From positions 101,311,511 through 101,375,510 of the forward strand of contig OX578277.1 in assembly GCA_951217055.1 (NCBI GenBank): a DNA stretch of 64,000 nt, read 5' to 3'. Positions 46,862 to 60,100 of the stretch are shown here, piece by piece. Position numbers and translations under genes: made by a program. The DNA comes from Gerris lacustris. Lineage: Eukaryota > Arthropoda > Insecta > Hemiptera > Gerridae. The first letter of the stretch is position 1, and the number at the start of each line of letters is the position of its first letter. Under the pieces are notes generated by a model. That model worked only from the letters and a program-made list of their open reading frames with translations, was not told the origin of the DNA and did not search any database.

Positions 46862-47781
46862 CAGGGTGACTGGCGATATATGTGAATGCTTATTGCACCA
46901 AAACTATAAAAGCTAGAATAAAATGTTTGGCACCGTTGTAAAGCTGATAAAATTTCCTAAAAGAAAAACATATTTTTAATTTCCATCCCTTCAAATTATA
47001 TAACAAAAATTTTATACAAATTTTATTTTTGAGAAAAAAATGTTAAAAATATTTTTTTGAGGTCCCATATCTTGGTAAAGAACCGAGCTCAAACTTTTCG
47101 GGCTTCAGGAAAAACTTTCTTATTGGCTAACGTTTCGATTAATATTAATACCCATTCATAAGGTGGAATACTTAGTAAATTTCGTTGAAAGTGAAAAAGA
47201 AAAATGATGATTGTTGCTATTGTTGACACAAAGATGAGTATACTAAACCAACCTTGCTTGTTTTTAATTATTTACTCACCTGTAAGTCAAGAATTGCAAC
47301 AATAAACACGTTTCTTTTTTACTTTCAGCGAAGTTTAATAAAAATTCCGTCCAATGAATGGGTAATTATATTGATATCGAGCGAAACGTTAGTAAATAAG
47401 GAAGTCCGGAAAGTTTAAGCTCGGTTCTTTACCAAGTTATAGAACCGCAAAGCAATTGAGTTTTTAATTTTTTTTCTTAAATATACAATTTGTATACATT
47501 GTTTGTTATGTAATTTGAGGGCATGAAAATTAAAATTTCGCTTTTCTTATTGGAAAATTTGTCAGCTTTACAACGATACCAAACACTTTGTTCTAGCTTT
47601 TATACCTTTGGAGCAATAAGTGTTTTTATAAGAAAAGGTATGCGATCTTAAAAAAAATCATATAATTTCACCTGCGGGAAAATGGTTAAGATTTGACCCA
47701 TGGCCTATATAGCGTTTTTTGTGGCCCATAAGACGTAGAACAACCTACTTCATTTTTTCACTTATAACGCCAATCACCCTG
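46862..47781. mobile_element. Fold-back transposon family F, copy 3
   Basis: Ends CAGGGTGACTGGCGATATA / TATAACGCCAATCACCCTG, TA on both sides. Inner blocks pair across the element, e.g. AAAGCTAGAATAAAATGTTT with AAACACTTTGTTCTAGCTTT, and AAGAACCGAGCTCAAAC with its complement. The right arm has an extra ~130 bp. Older than copies 1 and 2 judging by arm mismatches. Confidence 0.75.
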
Positions 47782-48082
47782 TATTTGTCTTTAATTAATT
47801 TCATATGTATCCTAATACTTCGACATTTGCAATCAATAAATCCTGTAATACATGGATTTCTAGTGAATATAAACTTATATTATTATAATTATGAGTTAAG
47901 AGACGCCTGTCTAAAGCTTGTTATCAGCATAGATAATGAGATGAGATAATAATGTTATTTAAAATTCTCAGTTACATTGTATTCAATTTTTGAACCAGTG
48001 AGCGACAGTTAATCAACTTGTGTGTATACATAATATACCTAGGACAGAATATTATGGTAATACATCTGTTAATTTAATAAAC

Positions 48083-48145
48083 ATGACCTTCAGCCGGCTA
48101 ATTTCACTTTGCAGTTTTATTACATTGCTGACTATTACAAATAAG
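48083..48145 (+). CDS. Vanin-like exon 1: signal peptide (residues 1-21)
   Basis: ATG in context AATAAACATGACC opens 21 codons: a short basic n-region (MTFSR), a hydrophobic core (LISLCSFITLLTI) and a TNK end, closing at AAG|GTTTGT. It joins in phase 0 with exon 2 (LAECTHYK). No other Met/hydrophobic exon was found in the 5 kb before exon 2. A TCAGTT initiator-like motif lies about 115 bp upstream (47968). The link is by phase and expectation, not by transcript. Confidence 0.7.
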
Positions 48146-51100
48146 GTTTGTTATTATTGATTTTAATTTAAAATTAGGGTTTTTTAAGTTGAACAAATAA
48201 GAGTATCACATATTTAAAATGTTTAAGTAGGTATAATATATGCAATATGCGCACTTTCTGCTTTATGCTAAATGTAAATATGTTTTTGATCCGCTACTAC
48301 GACGTGGAGCATTGTCAAGCTTTAACAAAAGCTTTGTAAGCTTTGTTAAGCTTTAAATTCAAAGCATGAACTTAAAATTTTCAAATCAATAAGTTATGTG
48401 TTAAAAAGAACTTCCATCCGTTTGAGAGAGGAATATAGAATTTTTTCCAGTTTAACATGTAAATTAATCTGACCAATCAGGCAGCTTATTAATGTTTGGT
48501 CTTAATTCCAACCGTTTTTAGTCCCAATGTTTGATATTATATATAGAAAGTTAAAGAGAAAATTCGTTCATGCAGTAAAAAATCTACCTCATGCATCTGT
48601 TTATGTATATGAATGTAGTCTCAATAGTCTGAATGTCTGTCAGTCAGTGCTTTAGTTTAGGCGTATGATAGTACCTATGGCAAAATTTATCACTCCAAGT
48701 CCTCTGTGTTACTGACAGGCAGACATATAGAATCTAGCATTGTAATATATTTATCCGTTATTAATTGAATAAATGATTTTATTTATACAGGATGTTTCAA
48801 AACAGGCACTTCTTTAGATTGTTACTCCCTTTATAAAAAAAAAACAGAGGGGAGTAACAATCTGAAGAAAGTGTGAGGGATGTTCTTCCTTATAGACTGT
48901 TATTTTCCTTATAAAAACAGAAGTGTGATATTCCTTTGTCCTAAAGTACATTGAGCTAAACATCCTTTTGCCTTAATAGATATTTAGTCAAAGTTATTTA
49001 TACTCTAAAAAAACATAGGGGAGTAACAATGTAAAGAAGTACCTCAAAACATGTGTAGGAAAATGAATGGTATGATTCCTTGGCTAAATCTGAGAAAAAA
49101 AGAGTTATTATATTAACATGGGTCCACTAACGCACAGTTTTTGAGATACAGGGTGTCAATATATATATTTTTTTTTTTTTTTTTTACGATATCTCATCAG
49201 GAACCGCTTGAGATACAAAACTAGGCATTTTCGAACGGATACGTCAACGTCAGTTACTAAGACGTAGGTTTGAAGATTGCATTACCGTATGAGAAGGCCG
49301 CTTTCAACGATTGATGTAATTTTTCTTGTTTTTTTTTTTTTATGTTATTTGCTTAGTTTTGTAATAAAAAAATTATTCAGTATAAAATCCCGTTTTTCTC
49401 CAACATGGTTCACGTAAGAGCTTTTGGAGTACCGCTTTTGGGTAGAAAACATTGGTGGTTCAAAATGTACTTTCAGAATGATAGAAAGCAATCATAGAAA
49501 TTAGGGGCAAATAAAACCTCACGTAACCCTAAAATGTCCGTCACTGGCGTATGGAAAAAAATGAATTAAGGCTCAAAAAGTAGCTAACATTAATGATAAG
49601 ATGTCGTGTAAAAAACCTGAGTTTTGTATCTAAACTGAGATATCGTCGAAAAAAATCGGTCTGAAACAACTCAGACAAACTTTCTCTTATACGTGTTCAT
49701 AATTTCTTAGCCCACTGCTTTCCATTTATTAGTTTTCGTAGGTCGTAGGTATTATTATTATTATTGGACATTTTATAAAAATGTATCATAAATATAACTT
49801 CTCCTCGACGGGGAGTCGTACCCAGCCTCTCTCCGTCCGCGTTGAAAGCTATTTTCTCAGAAACTAGACTTTTCCTAGAGAATCAGCTTATATTATTAGA
49901 TCCCTATCTAAATGGACTACATTTTAGAATTTTTAATCAAAATCGTCGGAACCGTTGGCGTTGTCGAGAAATATTTTTTTTTCACGTTTTTTTCAGAGTT
50001 TTTTGGGAGTAGCGCCCCCCAAATTTGGAGCTAAAATTCATTTCTCGATTTCACCTGGGGGTGTGATTTTTCTAAACATGTATGCCAAATTTCGTCAAAA
50101 TTAGCCCTGTGTAGGCAGACGACAAACAGACCTTTTTTAAAAACTACTTTTTTTAATAGCAAATTCTTCTTATTAATAAATGCATAAGATGGTTCCGTAA
50201 ATGTTTATCATAATTTTAATAATATCTCAAATGTGACGCTTTATTTATTTTCGACTTTGACTTCCGTTTTCCTGCTTGTTTATTTTTTGTAAATTTTAAA
50301 ATTGCTCCTTCCTATGCATTACGGATACTTATTTGTAAAAATAAATAACAATTATAATTATATATTGTTATTATTATTTTTGACATTTTCATGTCTTTGC
50401 TTTGCTACATTAAATCGAAATGCGTTACTAAAAATCTAAGCAAAAAACATTACCGTGTGTAACAAGGAGTTAGAAAGATGTAGGACCTGTGCAATCCAGT
50501 CTCCAGCTGTAGGGCCTTCCCCTACCTCGCTTGGTAGGGCCGAAGGAAGTCGAAAAGAGTTACACTGCTACCAAGAAGTTAGAAAGTTGCAGGAGATAGT
50601 TTGTAGTCGCATAGTATAGTCATAGTTTAGTCTAGAGCAGGGGTTCCCAAAGTTTTTTTTACCAAGCCCCCCACAGTCAAGAATAAATCTTCCCACGCCC
50701 CCCCCCCCCCTTCAAAATTTTATGAGATAATGAAAAAAATAAAATAACCCATTATTACATTGAATAACCATTCATTTATTTGTATTACTATTATTTTTAT
50801 AACATTACAAGTAATCTTTTAACAGATGATCTTATGGGATGAGCTTGCATTTATTTTACAAGATTCCCTATTGTTGGATGAGTATTAGAAAGTGTACAAC
50901 GAAAATCAAGCACAGCAACATCAAGTTTGCCACGATAGTTTGTTTTTATTGCAACAAGTGCTGAAAAATCTTTTTTGCACAAATAAGTGCTTGAAAAAGG
51001 TAAATACAATCGAAGTGCTTGCTGTGATATACTGGGGTACACTTTGTAATCAGTGGCGGATCTAGATCTTGCGGGGCCCTGGGCGAGATAAAATGGGCCC

Positions 51101-54100
51101 CCTAGGATAGAGCGGGGATTGCTGATAAAAAACAATAAAGTAACTTAATAATAAACCACTTATAAATTAATCCTATTATACGGCTAATTCCCTTCACTTA
51201 GGGCCTACCAAACGTTTTTGCTCTCAAAATAATTCAAAACTTTTAAAATAATTACAATTCTGCTCATGATTTTAATCTAACATATTATTTGAACATAAAC
51301 CCCTCAAATTATATAGTTTTCAACTAATCACCATTTTCTTTGCAAACGTAATCGAAAAGAAACATTTTTATTGTACTAATTAAGCTCTGTTATACTTAAC
51401 TATTTATTCTTCTTCATGATATTTTGGGTTTTATGGTTAAATTATCATTGTAAATAAAAAGTTAAGCTGTGTTATTTGTGATCGGTCCTATAATTTGAAA
51501 TCTACACTCGAATACATTAAATTTACTCCGAGAATTCATATTCTCAGCTTATAACTTTCCATTTTAGTGCCGAGTTTTTAGTTTAATTTTCAAAGACACA
51601 TTTTAAGGGGGGTCCGGGGGTCCTCCCCCAGAAACTTTTTGTAAATATGACCTCTCAAAACAGCGTTTTTATGCATCTCTGGGGTGAAGTTTCTCTTTGA
51701 CATCAATTGGTAAAACTGCACTAATTGGCCCAATTATTTCGTACTGTCCGATATACTTAGTTTTTTTACTATTCCTTTTTACAGGATTTGTCTTTTTTAC
51801 ATATCTCTGTACATTGTCAAACGATTAAGGTTTTCCGTAGTATCTCGATAAATTTAGTGTTTTATTAATTTGTTTAAAAAAAATACACGAAATGTCACGT
51901 TTTAATGGGTAATGATAGAAGGTTATTGTTAGGTCAGATCAAAAAGTACTAAACTCAACCTAAACTTACCAAATCCTTCCATAATTTTCCCTAAAATTAA
52001 AAAAAAATGAATATATTGAGATGCTACAACCGAAATCGTTTTTGTAATGTAAAAAGGAACAGTTTGAAAAAAAACCAATTAAATTGGATGTTTAGATATA
52101 GGTGGGGCACATAATGAAGATTTGCCCCACAGAATAAATAACAAAATCGTCATAATTTTGAAAAGGGGGAGGGTGAGAAACACTAGGACGTTAACTCACT
52201 TAATTTTATATGGAGCGGGGCCCCGCGGGCTATCTTAAACATAAAACAAATTAATCTATATTTTATAACTTATTTATTTGACTTTTTTTATAGCCAGGGG
52301 CCCCGCGAAAAGGTAGTTAGGTATTAGGCTCTACCATGTAAACTAAATTCCTGAATTTTATAATTCTAATATTTCATGTTTTGTACATGGCACGGGCCCC
52401 GCGGACAATCTTCACTATGAAATATAATTTTTTCTGTAAAGTATAAGTATTTTATTTTAATTATCTATGGCGCGGGGCCCTCCAAGGCGCGGGGCCCAGG
52501 GCGGTCGCCCCCCTCGCCCCCCCCCCCCCCCCCCTGGATCCGCCCCTGTTTGTAATACTTAACCCAAAACGATGATTTGTCCATTTTATCAAAATCGGCA
52601 GCAGAACCTTTTTTATTTCTAAAGCTTGTTCTTGGAGTGTTTCGGGCAGGGAATCTATGTTGACACTGAAAGCATCCATTGTTAATTTGTAAAAGTTGTC
52701 TTCACATGTGTTAGGAAAGTATCTGTTGAATTCGTCAGTAAGGTTCTCCACCTGGTTTGATATTTGGATTTTTATATAATCGCATTACACGTTCGGACGG
52801 CAAATCTCGATCTCGAGGTCCCACGCCCCCCTTGACTTGTCTTCACGCCTCCCTTGGGGGGCGCGACCCCCACTTTGGGAACCAATGGTCTAGAGGGTTG
52901 TGGAGAGAGCCTTCAGCCTTCCCCCCGCGGGCTCGCCATCTGAGGGGCTACATCTTCACCTTGCGTGGTAACTAGCTCTACGCCCGACTTGTTGCTCTCT
53001 CCCAGCGGCGCCCCTGCTCCTGTAAAGAAGAAGAAGTACTTTCTTTCTTCGTGCACAACAGATGTTCGATTTAATTCCTAATATACAAACGCAAAAATCT
53101 GCACGCTCAAATTTTTTGACATTTTCATGTCTTTACTTAGGCACATTAATCGACAACAAAAAGCGTTACATGATAATGTCTCACTGTCTTGCAAACTCGT
53201 ATGCAAGCAGTTATTTATTTATTTTTTTTTCAGTTGGCAGAATGTACTCATTACAAAGCTGGAGTAGTTGAGTATTATTATGATATCGAAGCGAAATTGG
53301 ACCCTAAGCAAATTCTTCAAAACAACGTCGAAAAATATGTCGAAATAATAGAAAAATTTAGTATGACAAGTCCAAATATTAAGGTATGTTTGAATTAAAG
53401 TATTAAATGTGTTAAGGCTTCTGTACACTAGATAAAATGCCGTATACAGTATATAATTACTTAAGATTATAAGAATACATTATAGTCCAGGAGATTGCGT
53501 GCAAAAAACTGTGTGACTAACATCAAGCTAGAATTTTGTGTATAAGTTAATAATATCTCATTAAGAATATAGGGTTGGCTAAGTTCGTCTGAGGGGCATA
53601 GCTTGTCAATAGGCATTTGAAAAAAAAAAAATTTTCAGGATCATGAAAACCACACTGTCTACTAAAATGGGCGGGACATGGCTATGGCTGCTCTCTAGCT
53701 GTGTTTTTTCAAATACCTATGGTCAAGCTATGTACCGCAAACTAACTTAGACAATCTCATATTCTTAAAAGGCACTAAAAGTGTACGCAAAATTCTAGCT
53801 TGATGTCAGTCGACTCTTTTTTGCACACTTATCTTCTTCCTAGACTGTTAAGATTATTTCTTATATTTTTTTACCTGTTTTCAGGACGGAATTATAGTGT
53901 TTCCAGAATGTGGTCTTACAGGTGAATCTAACTTGAATATTGTTTCTGTATCTGTCCCTGAGCCCAATGATCAACAAACTAATTTCACTGGATCTGAGGT
54001 AATTATATTAGAAAATCTTATTCAATATAATTGAATGAAAATATAATTGTCATGCATCATTTTAGCGAATTTTCAAAGAAAATTACGCTATTGCAATGGC

Positions 54101-57100
54101 TTCAAAATTTTTGTAATGCGAATTTTTGAAAAATTTTTCCATGGAAATCCGTTTTAGACCATTCTGAATCGATTCCTAAAATTTAACACTTTTTTTTATG
54201 TATGTATGTATATATGTATGTATATATGTATGTATATATGTATGTATATATGTATGTATATATGTATGTATATATGTATGTATATATGTATGTATATATG
54301 TATATATGTGTCACTCCAGACGATATCTCCCCTTAGAATGCACTTAAAAATTTCAAACAAATTTTAAAATGTCAATAATATCAAAAGAAAGGATGAGTTC
54401 GTTGGCCAGAATTTTTGGAGTCCATTTAGGGGTCAAATTTTGACCATATAGGGTCAAAAAACGTGTTTTTTCCATTTTACCCCCCTTTTATGTGAAAATA
54501 TGATAAAAGTGTAAATAACAACAATTACTGTACTCTTAAAGAGCTTTCCAACGACATGCATCTTGAAGGGTAAATACTATTTTGACTTTTGTACCCCGTA
54601 CCCCTGTGTACCAATTTTTTTTTTCACCCGAGCAAATTCTAAACCAAAATTTTCCTATATTATCATAAGCCAATAAAACGCAGATTTCTTTGAAAATTCG
54701 CTCATTAAGTCATGGTGCATGACTGGACTTTTTATATTTGTAAATTATTATTGGATTTGTTACTTTTCAGAATTTAGTCTAAATCTTACTAATTCATCTT
54801 AATTATGTATGTTTAAAGTTAAGTATTTTGCTTAATTGTGGTTTTAGATATTTTATCATTTAAGTGCTTTCAAACATAAATGTTACATAATTTATTATTA
54901 TACCGCATCAAATGGCTCCTGTTTTTCTCATCCAGTTGGCTCATTTTTGTTATTTTTTGCCAATTAAAAAAATGAATAAAACAATAAAATATTATACTGC
55001 ACATATTAACTCAGGTTTAAAATAAAAAAAAGACGTTAATAATTTTAATAGGAAGTATCTAACTTTTTTTTCATTTGTTTCACTATAATTTTGTGTTGCA
55101 ACTTTTGCCCTCTACTTTGCTGGCATATCAAAACTCTATTCCTGAAATTTTGATTACTGATCATCAGACAGTTGCTGCAAAACTTTCTCTGTTTTGATAA
55201 CACGATTTTACAATTAACACATGAACAGTAGAAAAGCGGGTACTTCTTAAGATTATTACTCCCCTATGTTGTTTTAGAATAAAAATGACTTTGACTAAAT
55301 AACTATTTAGAAAAAGGGATGTTTAGTCCAATGTACTTTGGGACAAAGGCAAAGGAATATCCCACTTCTGTTTTGATAAGGGGAGTAATAGTCTAAAGAA
55401 GTGCCGAAAAGCGTTCCGTGATGACACACAGAATGAAATAGGAATGTTAGCAGATTTCAACGTTACACTCATTGATAAGCAACAAACTGCAAACTGACAA
55501 GCGATTCAAAACCGGCGCGCTTTTTCAACCACCACATACAATCATTTCTATCTCTGTACATAGTAACATAATTTAATTAACATTGATGAATGTAATTATA
55601 AACTTATTTCTGATTTTTTTTTTTTTTTTTTTAATAGGTTATTGAAAAATTGTCGACAACAGCTGTAAAATATCATACGTGGTTGGTAGTAAATCTGATA
55701 GAAAAGGACGGTGGCAAGTATTACAACACTGACGTCGTTTTTAACCGCAATGGAACTATCGCAGCGAAGTAAATTCATCTATACTTTTTTTAAAAATTAG
55801 ATTGTGTTAGTCTATAGATAATAGATAATTACAATAATTGTTAAGTAGACTAAGAGTATAACTTTCGACATGCGCAAATAAATTAAAAACACATTAAATT
55901 TATGCGGATAGTGAATCACTAAAGAAAAAGCACCAATAAGATCCATGAAGTGTGATTATTGTTTCTATAATCGAAAAAAAGTCATACTAAAACTTTATAC
56001 TAGGGGGTACTTAATTACTTCAGTGGTGGTGGTTTCCATTTATAATTTTTTCGGGTTTTATATGATTAAATTTAGTTATTATTAAACATTTTATAAAAAT
56101 TTACTATAAAAACCGACACCAGGGAGGGAGTGGGGATAGGTTTCTTGAAAGCAAAACACCTGACTTGTCTACGGAAATATATATTTTTCCTCTTTTCCTG
56201 AGAGCTAGGGGATGCCACCCCCCCCCCCCCCCCCTGCTCATAGGTATGGGCGCCCATGTTATGTTGGTCCGGTATATCGAAATCGATGTCCCAACTCTAA
56301 TATTGATACTGTATATTTAATTATAATATTGATACTGTATTCAATTGATTTACATAAATTGTAAACATACTTAAAAGAGTTCAACAGGTGGTTGTTTAAT
56401 TTTTGCTTTCATTTTAAAAAAAATCAGATTAATTTTTATCAATATCTTGGAAACTAATATGGGCATAATTTTAGAATTTTTCAAGAAATGATTTTTTCAC
56501 GTTTTTCAGAGATTTTTAGGGGTAGCGCCAATAAATTTTGAATTAAAAAAGTATTTACTCTCGATTTCTTTATATAAATATACTACGTATGTGAGAAAGT
56601 AAAAACCGGATGTTTTTACAGGTTACGTTTTTTACTAAATAATAATCGGCTAATATAACATATATATTATAGTAGGAAAGCCCACGACACTAAACCTGTC
56701 ATGATAGGTCTCCCAAATATCATTCATATAATTCGTTATGTCATTAATATGGGAACAGACCGGACAACGCTTAAAAAAAAAAATAAAATAAAATAAAAAA
56801 AAATTGTTTAGTTTTCTGTCAAGATAAGTCTCCCGAAAAAACCAAAGCTTATCTGAAAGATCATAAATTTTTGTGCAAGAAAAACCACTGCTGCCTTTTA
56901 CAAGCAGGGGAGAAAATGTCGGCAGCAGCGTTTGAAAGTCGCAAAGTTTTGATGTTTTTTGACAAAATAGCGCGGAAAATTAAACACTAACCACAAGTGT
57001 TATATATTTGTAACCTAATCTTCAATACCTTTCATTTGATTCCAGACTCAAAATTTTCAAAAAAATATGTTCAAATTCAAAATGGCGGATAATTTACGTC

Positions 57101-60100
57101 ACGCTAAAAAAAAAAAAATGTTTTAAAATTTTGAGTGAGGTATCAAATGAAAGGTATTGAAGAGTATAGATTACAAAAATATATCACTTGTTTTTTGTTT
57201 TTTTTGGCGTTGTCCGGTCCCAGACATGACAGCAGGGCCATTTTCTGTTCCTCTATGAATGACATTACGAATTATATGTATGAAATTTGGGAGATCTATC
57301 ACGACAGGTTTAGTGTCGTGGGCTCCTAGACTATTAGTAAAAATAATTAATATTGTAAAATAATTAAAATATTGAAAAAATAAATTATAATATAAATTAT
57401 AAATATTCTCAACTCCGATTTAAAGACTAATTTGCGCTACTACCAAAATATTTGTGTATTAAACACCAATTCCGACCACGGGTGATTTATTTTGTCATTG
57501 TTTTCTAAATTTGTTTGTTCTCCTCCCTGGAGGAGGCGTCCCCCGCAACGCAAGGATGGCGGGGACGCTATACTTACGCCACTGCATGTAACTTTTTTAT
57601 GCTTATCAAGTTAATCAATAAACGATAAAGAAGTTATGTATACTACATATTTATCAATATGATCTATCTCATGATGGAACATGTGATTAGACGAGTTTGT
57701 GAATCACAGATTATTTTTGCTGATTTGCGTTTAATAATTCAACTATTTATATAGGCATAATATGATTAATGATTATATTATAATCCTCAATCTCATTCTA
57801 TATTATTAATTTATATGTTCTTTCAGGTATCGAAAGTACAACTTATTTGGCGAACCAGTTGATAAGCCGTCCAAAGTTGAAGTAGTGAGTTTCACTACAG
57901 ACTTTAATGTTACCTTCGGCATGTTCACTTGCTTCGACATCATGTTTAGTCACCCTGCTTTGGATCTAGTTGCAAAAGGAATCAGTCACATAGTTTTCCC
58001 AACTGCCTGGTACTCAGAACTACCTTTTCTCACAGGTACGTACAACCAATAGTTTATATCCCTAGTAAATATAGCTCCATACTACATTAACATGAATAGT
58101 GACTATTTTAAATTTAATTTGAAAATATTGGGTTAAAATACAAATCCCACTCAATAAACGGTTATAAAGTGTCATTAATAAAATAAATATATTAGATGTA
58201 AGGTTGGTATTAAATTCTAAGTTGGCAACATCAAATCAAAACTGCAAATCTTCATTTAGAATCTTCATCTTCAATGTTATTAATTTAATTAATATATTGG
58301 ATGTAAGGTTGGGATTAAATTATAAGTTAGAAACATCGAATCAAAACTCCAAATCTTCATCTTTAATGTTATTAATTGAATGCATATATTGGATGTAAGG
58401 ATTAAATCCTAAGTTGGAAACATCGAATCTAAACTGCAAATCTTCGTTTAGAATCTTCATCTTCAGTGTTATTAATTGAATAAATATATTGGATGTACAT
58501 TTGTTTATATAAAAATAAAGGCTGAACTGAAGGAGATGATACGGTCGAGAATCGCTTGGCAGCACAACATTGCTTGATTTATACACCTGAGAGATAATAT
58601 TCATTTGTCAAACAGTACATTTGTAGGATTTGAACATTTGAGAAATGATATATGTATGATTCATTAATAGGAGAGATGATATCCCTTTGTAAAAAAAAAA
58701 TATGTTGAAGTGAGGCCCCGCCATTTTTTCTTTAAACCACCTCGTATTCTTCAGTTTTACCAATAATTAATATAGTAAAATAATTAGATGTAACTCACTT
58801 TAGAGGCCACTAAAGTGAGTTGGCCTCTTGTAAGTTTTTTAGTGTGAGTGAGTGGCCTTGTAAGTTTTGTACAGATATTCAAACATATTGATTATTTTTA
58901 ATTAAAACTAGGGGATTTGCTGCCTACTCGCTTCGCAGCCTACCCCCAGAAGGAAACTTAGAATTAGCGGGGGCTTTGAGCTTTACTTTAATCTTAATTA
59001 AATAGAAAAAAATAAAAATAATTTATATTGGAATGAATACATACCGCTTTAATTTAATAAATAAGAAAGTGACCGCTATGTTCTCCATTCTATAAAATTA
59101 TAATAATCAACGTCTCAGAAGATAGTAACTTCAAATTCAAAATAAATTCACACTATTAAATAAATTGTTAGCACAATATTTATAAATTTGACCTCTTTCC
59201 TCCCACGCTTATATTACTTTTAATTAATTAAGCTTTTATTATAAAACAATTGATGGGTTTCATTAATGACAGAAAAACCAGTGTTACCCGTCAGGTTCAG
59301 TTATTTAAATCTTAATTTAGCTATAACTTTATAACTATTTACAATTAGCTTTCCCTTAAATCAACTAGTGTTACGCTAAAAATCGAAATTATTTAATTAA
59401 AATATTTTATAATTATTAAAACATTTTCAGAGAGGTCTTTTGAGCTGCAATAATTAACCTATTAAAAATAAGTCCTATGAAAAAAGTTTCGTGTTAATTA
59501 AAAATTACGATTTTTTACTTTCCATACCTAAGGGAAAGTATTGTTTTCACCACGAAATGCGATCCGAGGTTATCTGTATTGGGTGCTTTTAAAATCATTT
59601 GAGTGGATTTTAGTTGGCTGACTGTCTGTATGTGTGTGTCTGTCTGTGTCACACAAAACTCTCACAGTTTTTAAAGCTAAAGAGTTGAAACTTGGTATAA
59701 AAATCAGTCCTCACATTAATAGTTATGCCGCTGGAAAATCAAAAATTTGTGAGCTCATTCACTCATTTTTCTGAGTATGCAAAAAAATAAGTAAATAAAT
59801 AAAAATGAATATACCTCTTTATAATAAAAACATTTCCACTGAATTTCGTTGTGATATCTGCCGTCATTTTGAAACTACCGTTGCTTTTGGAAAGTTCCAA
59901 GACTCCCCGCGTCCGATTTTTATTAATTTAAATGCAGCGAAATATTTTCGACCACATGTGGTGCGCTTCACATGCGGCGATGACTACCACAGGGCTAGAG
60001 AGGCATCTATTATCTATTTCATGAAGATGATGATTTGTTAAATATAAAACCAATTTAAAACAATACTTTTCCTTTAAGGCTAAGGAAAAGTAAAATAAAA

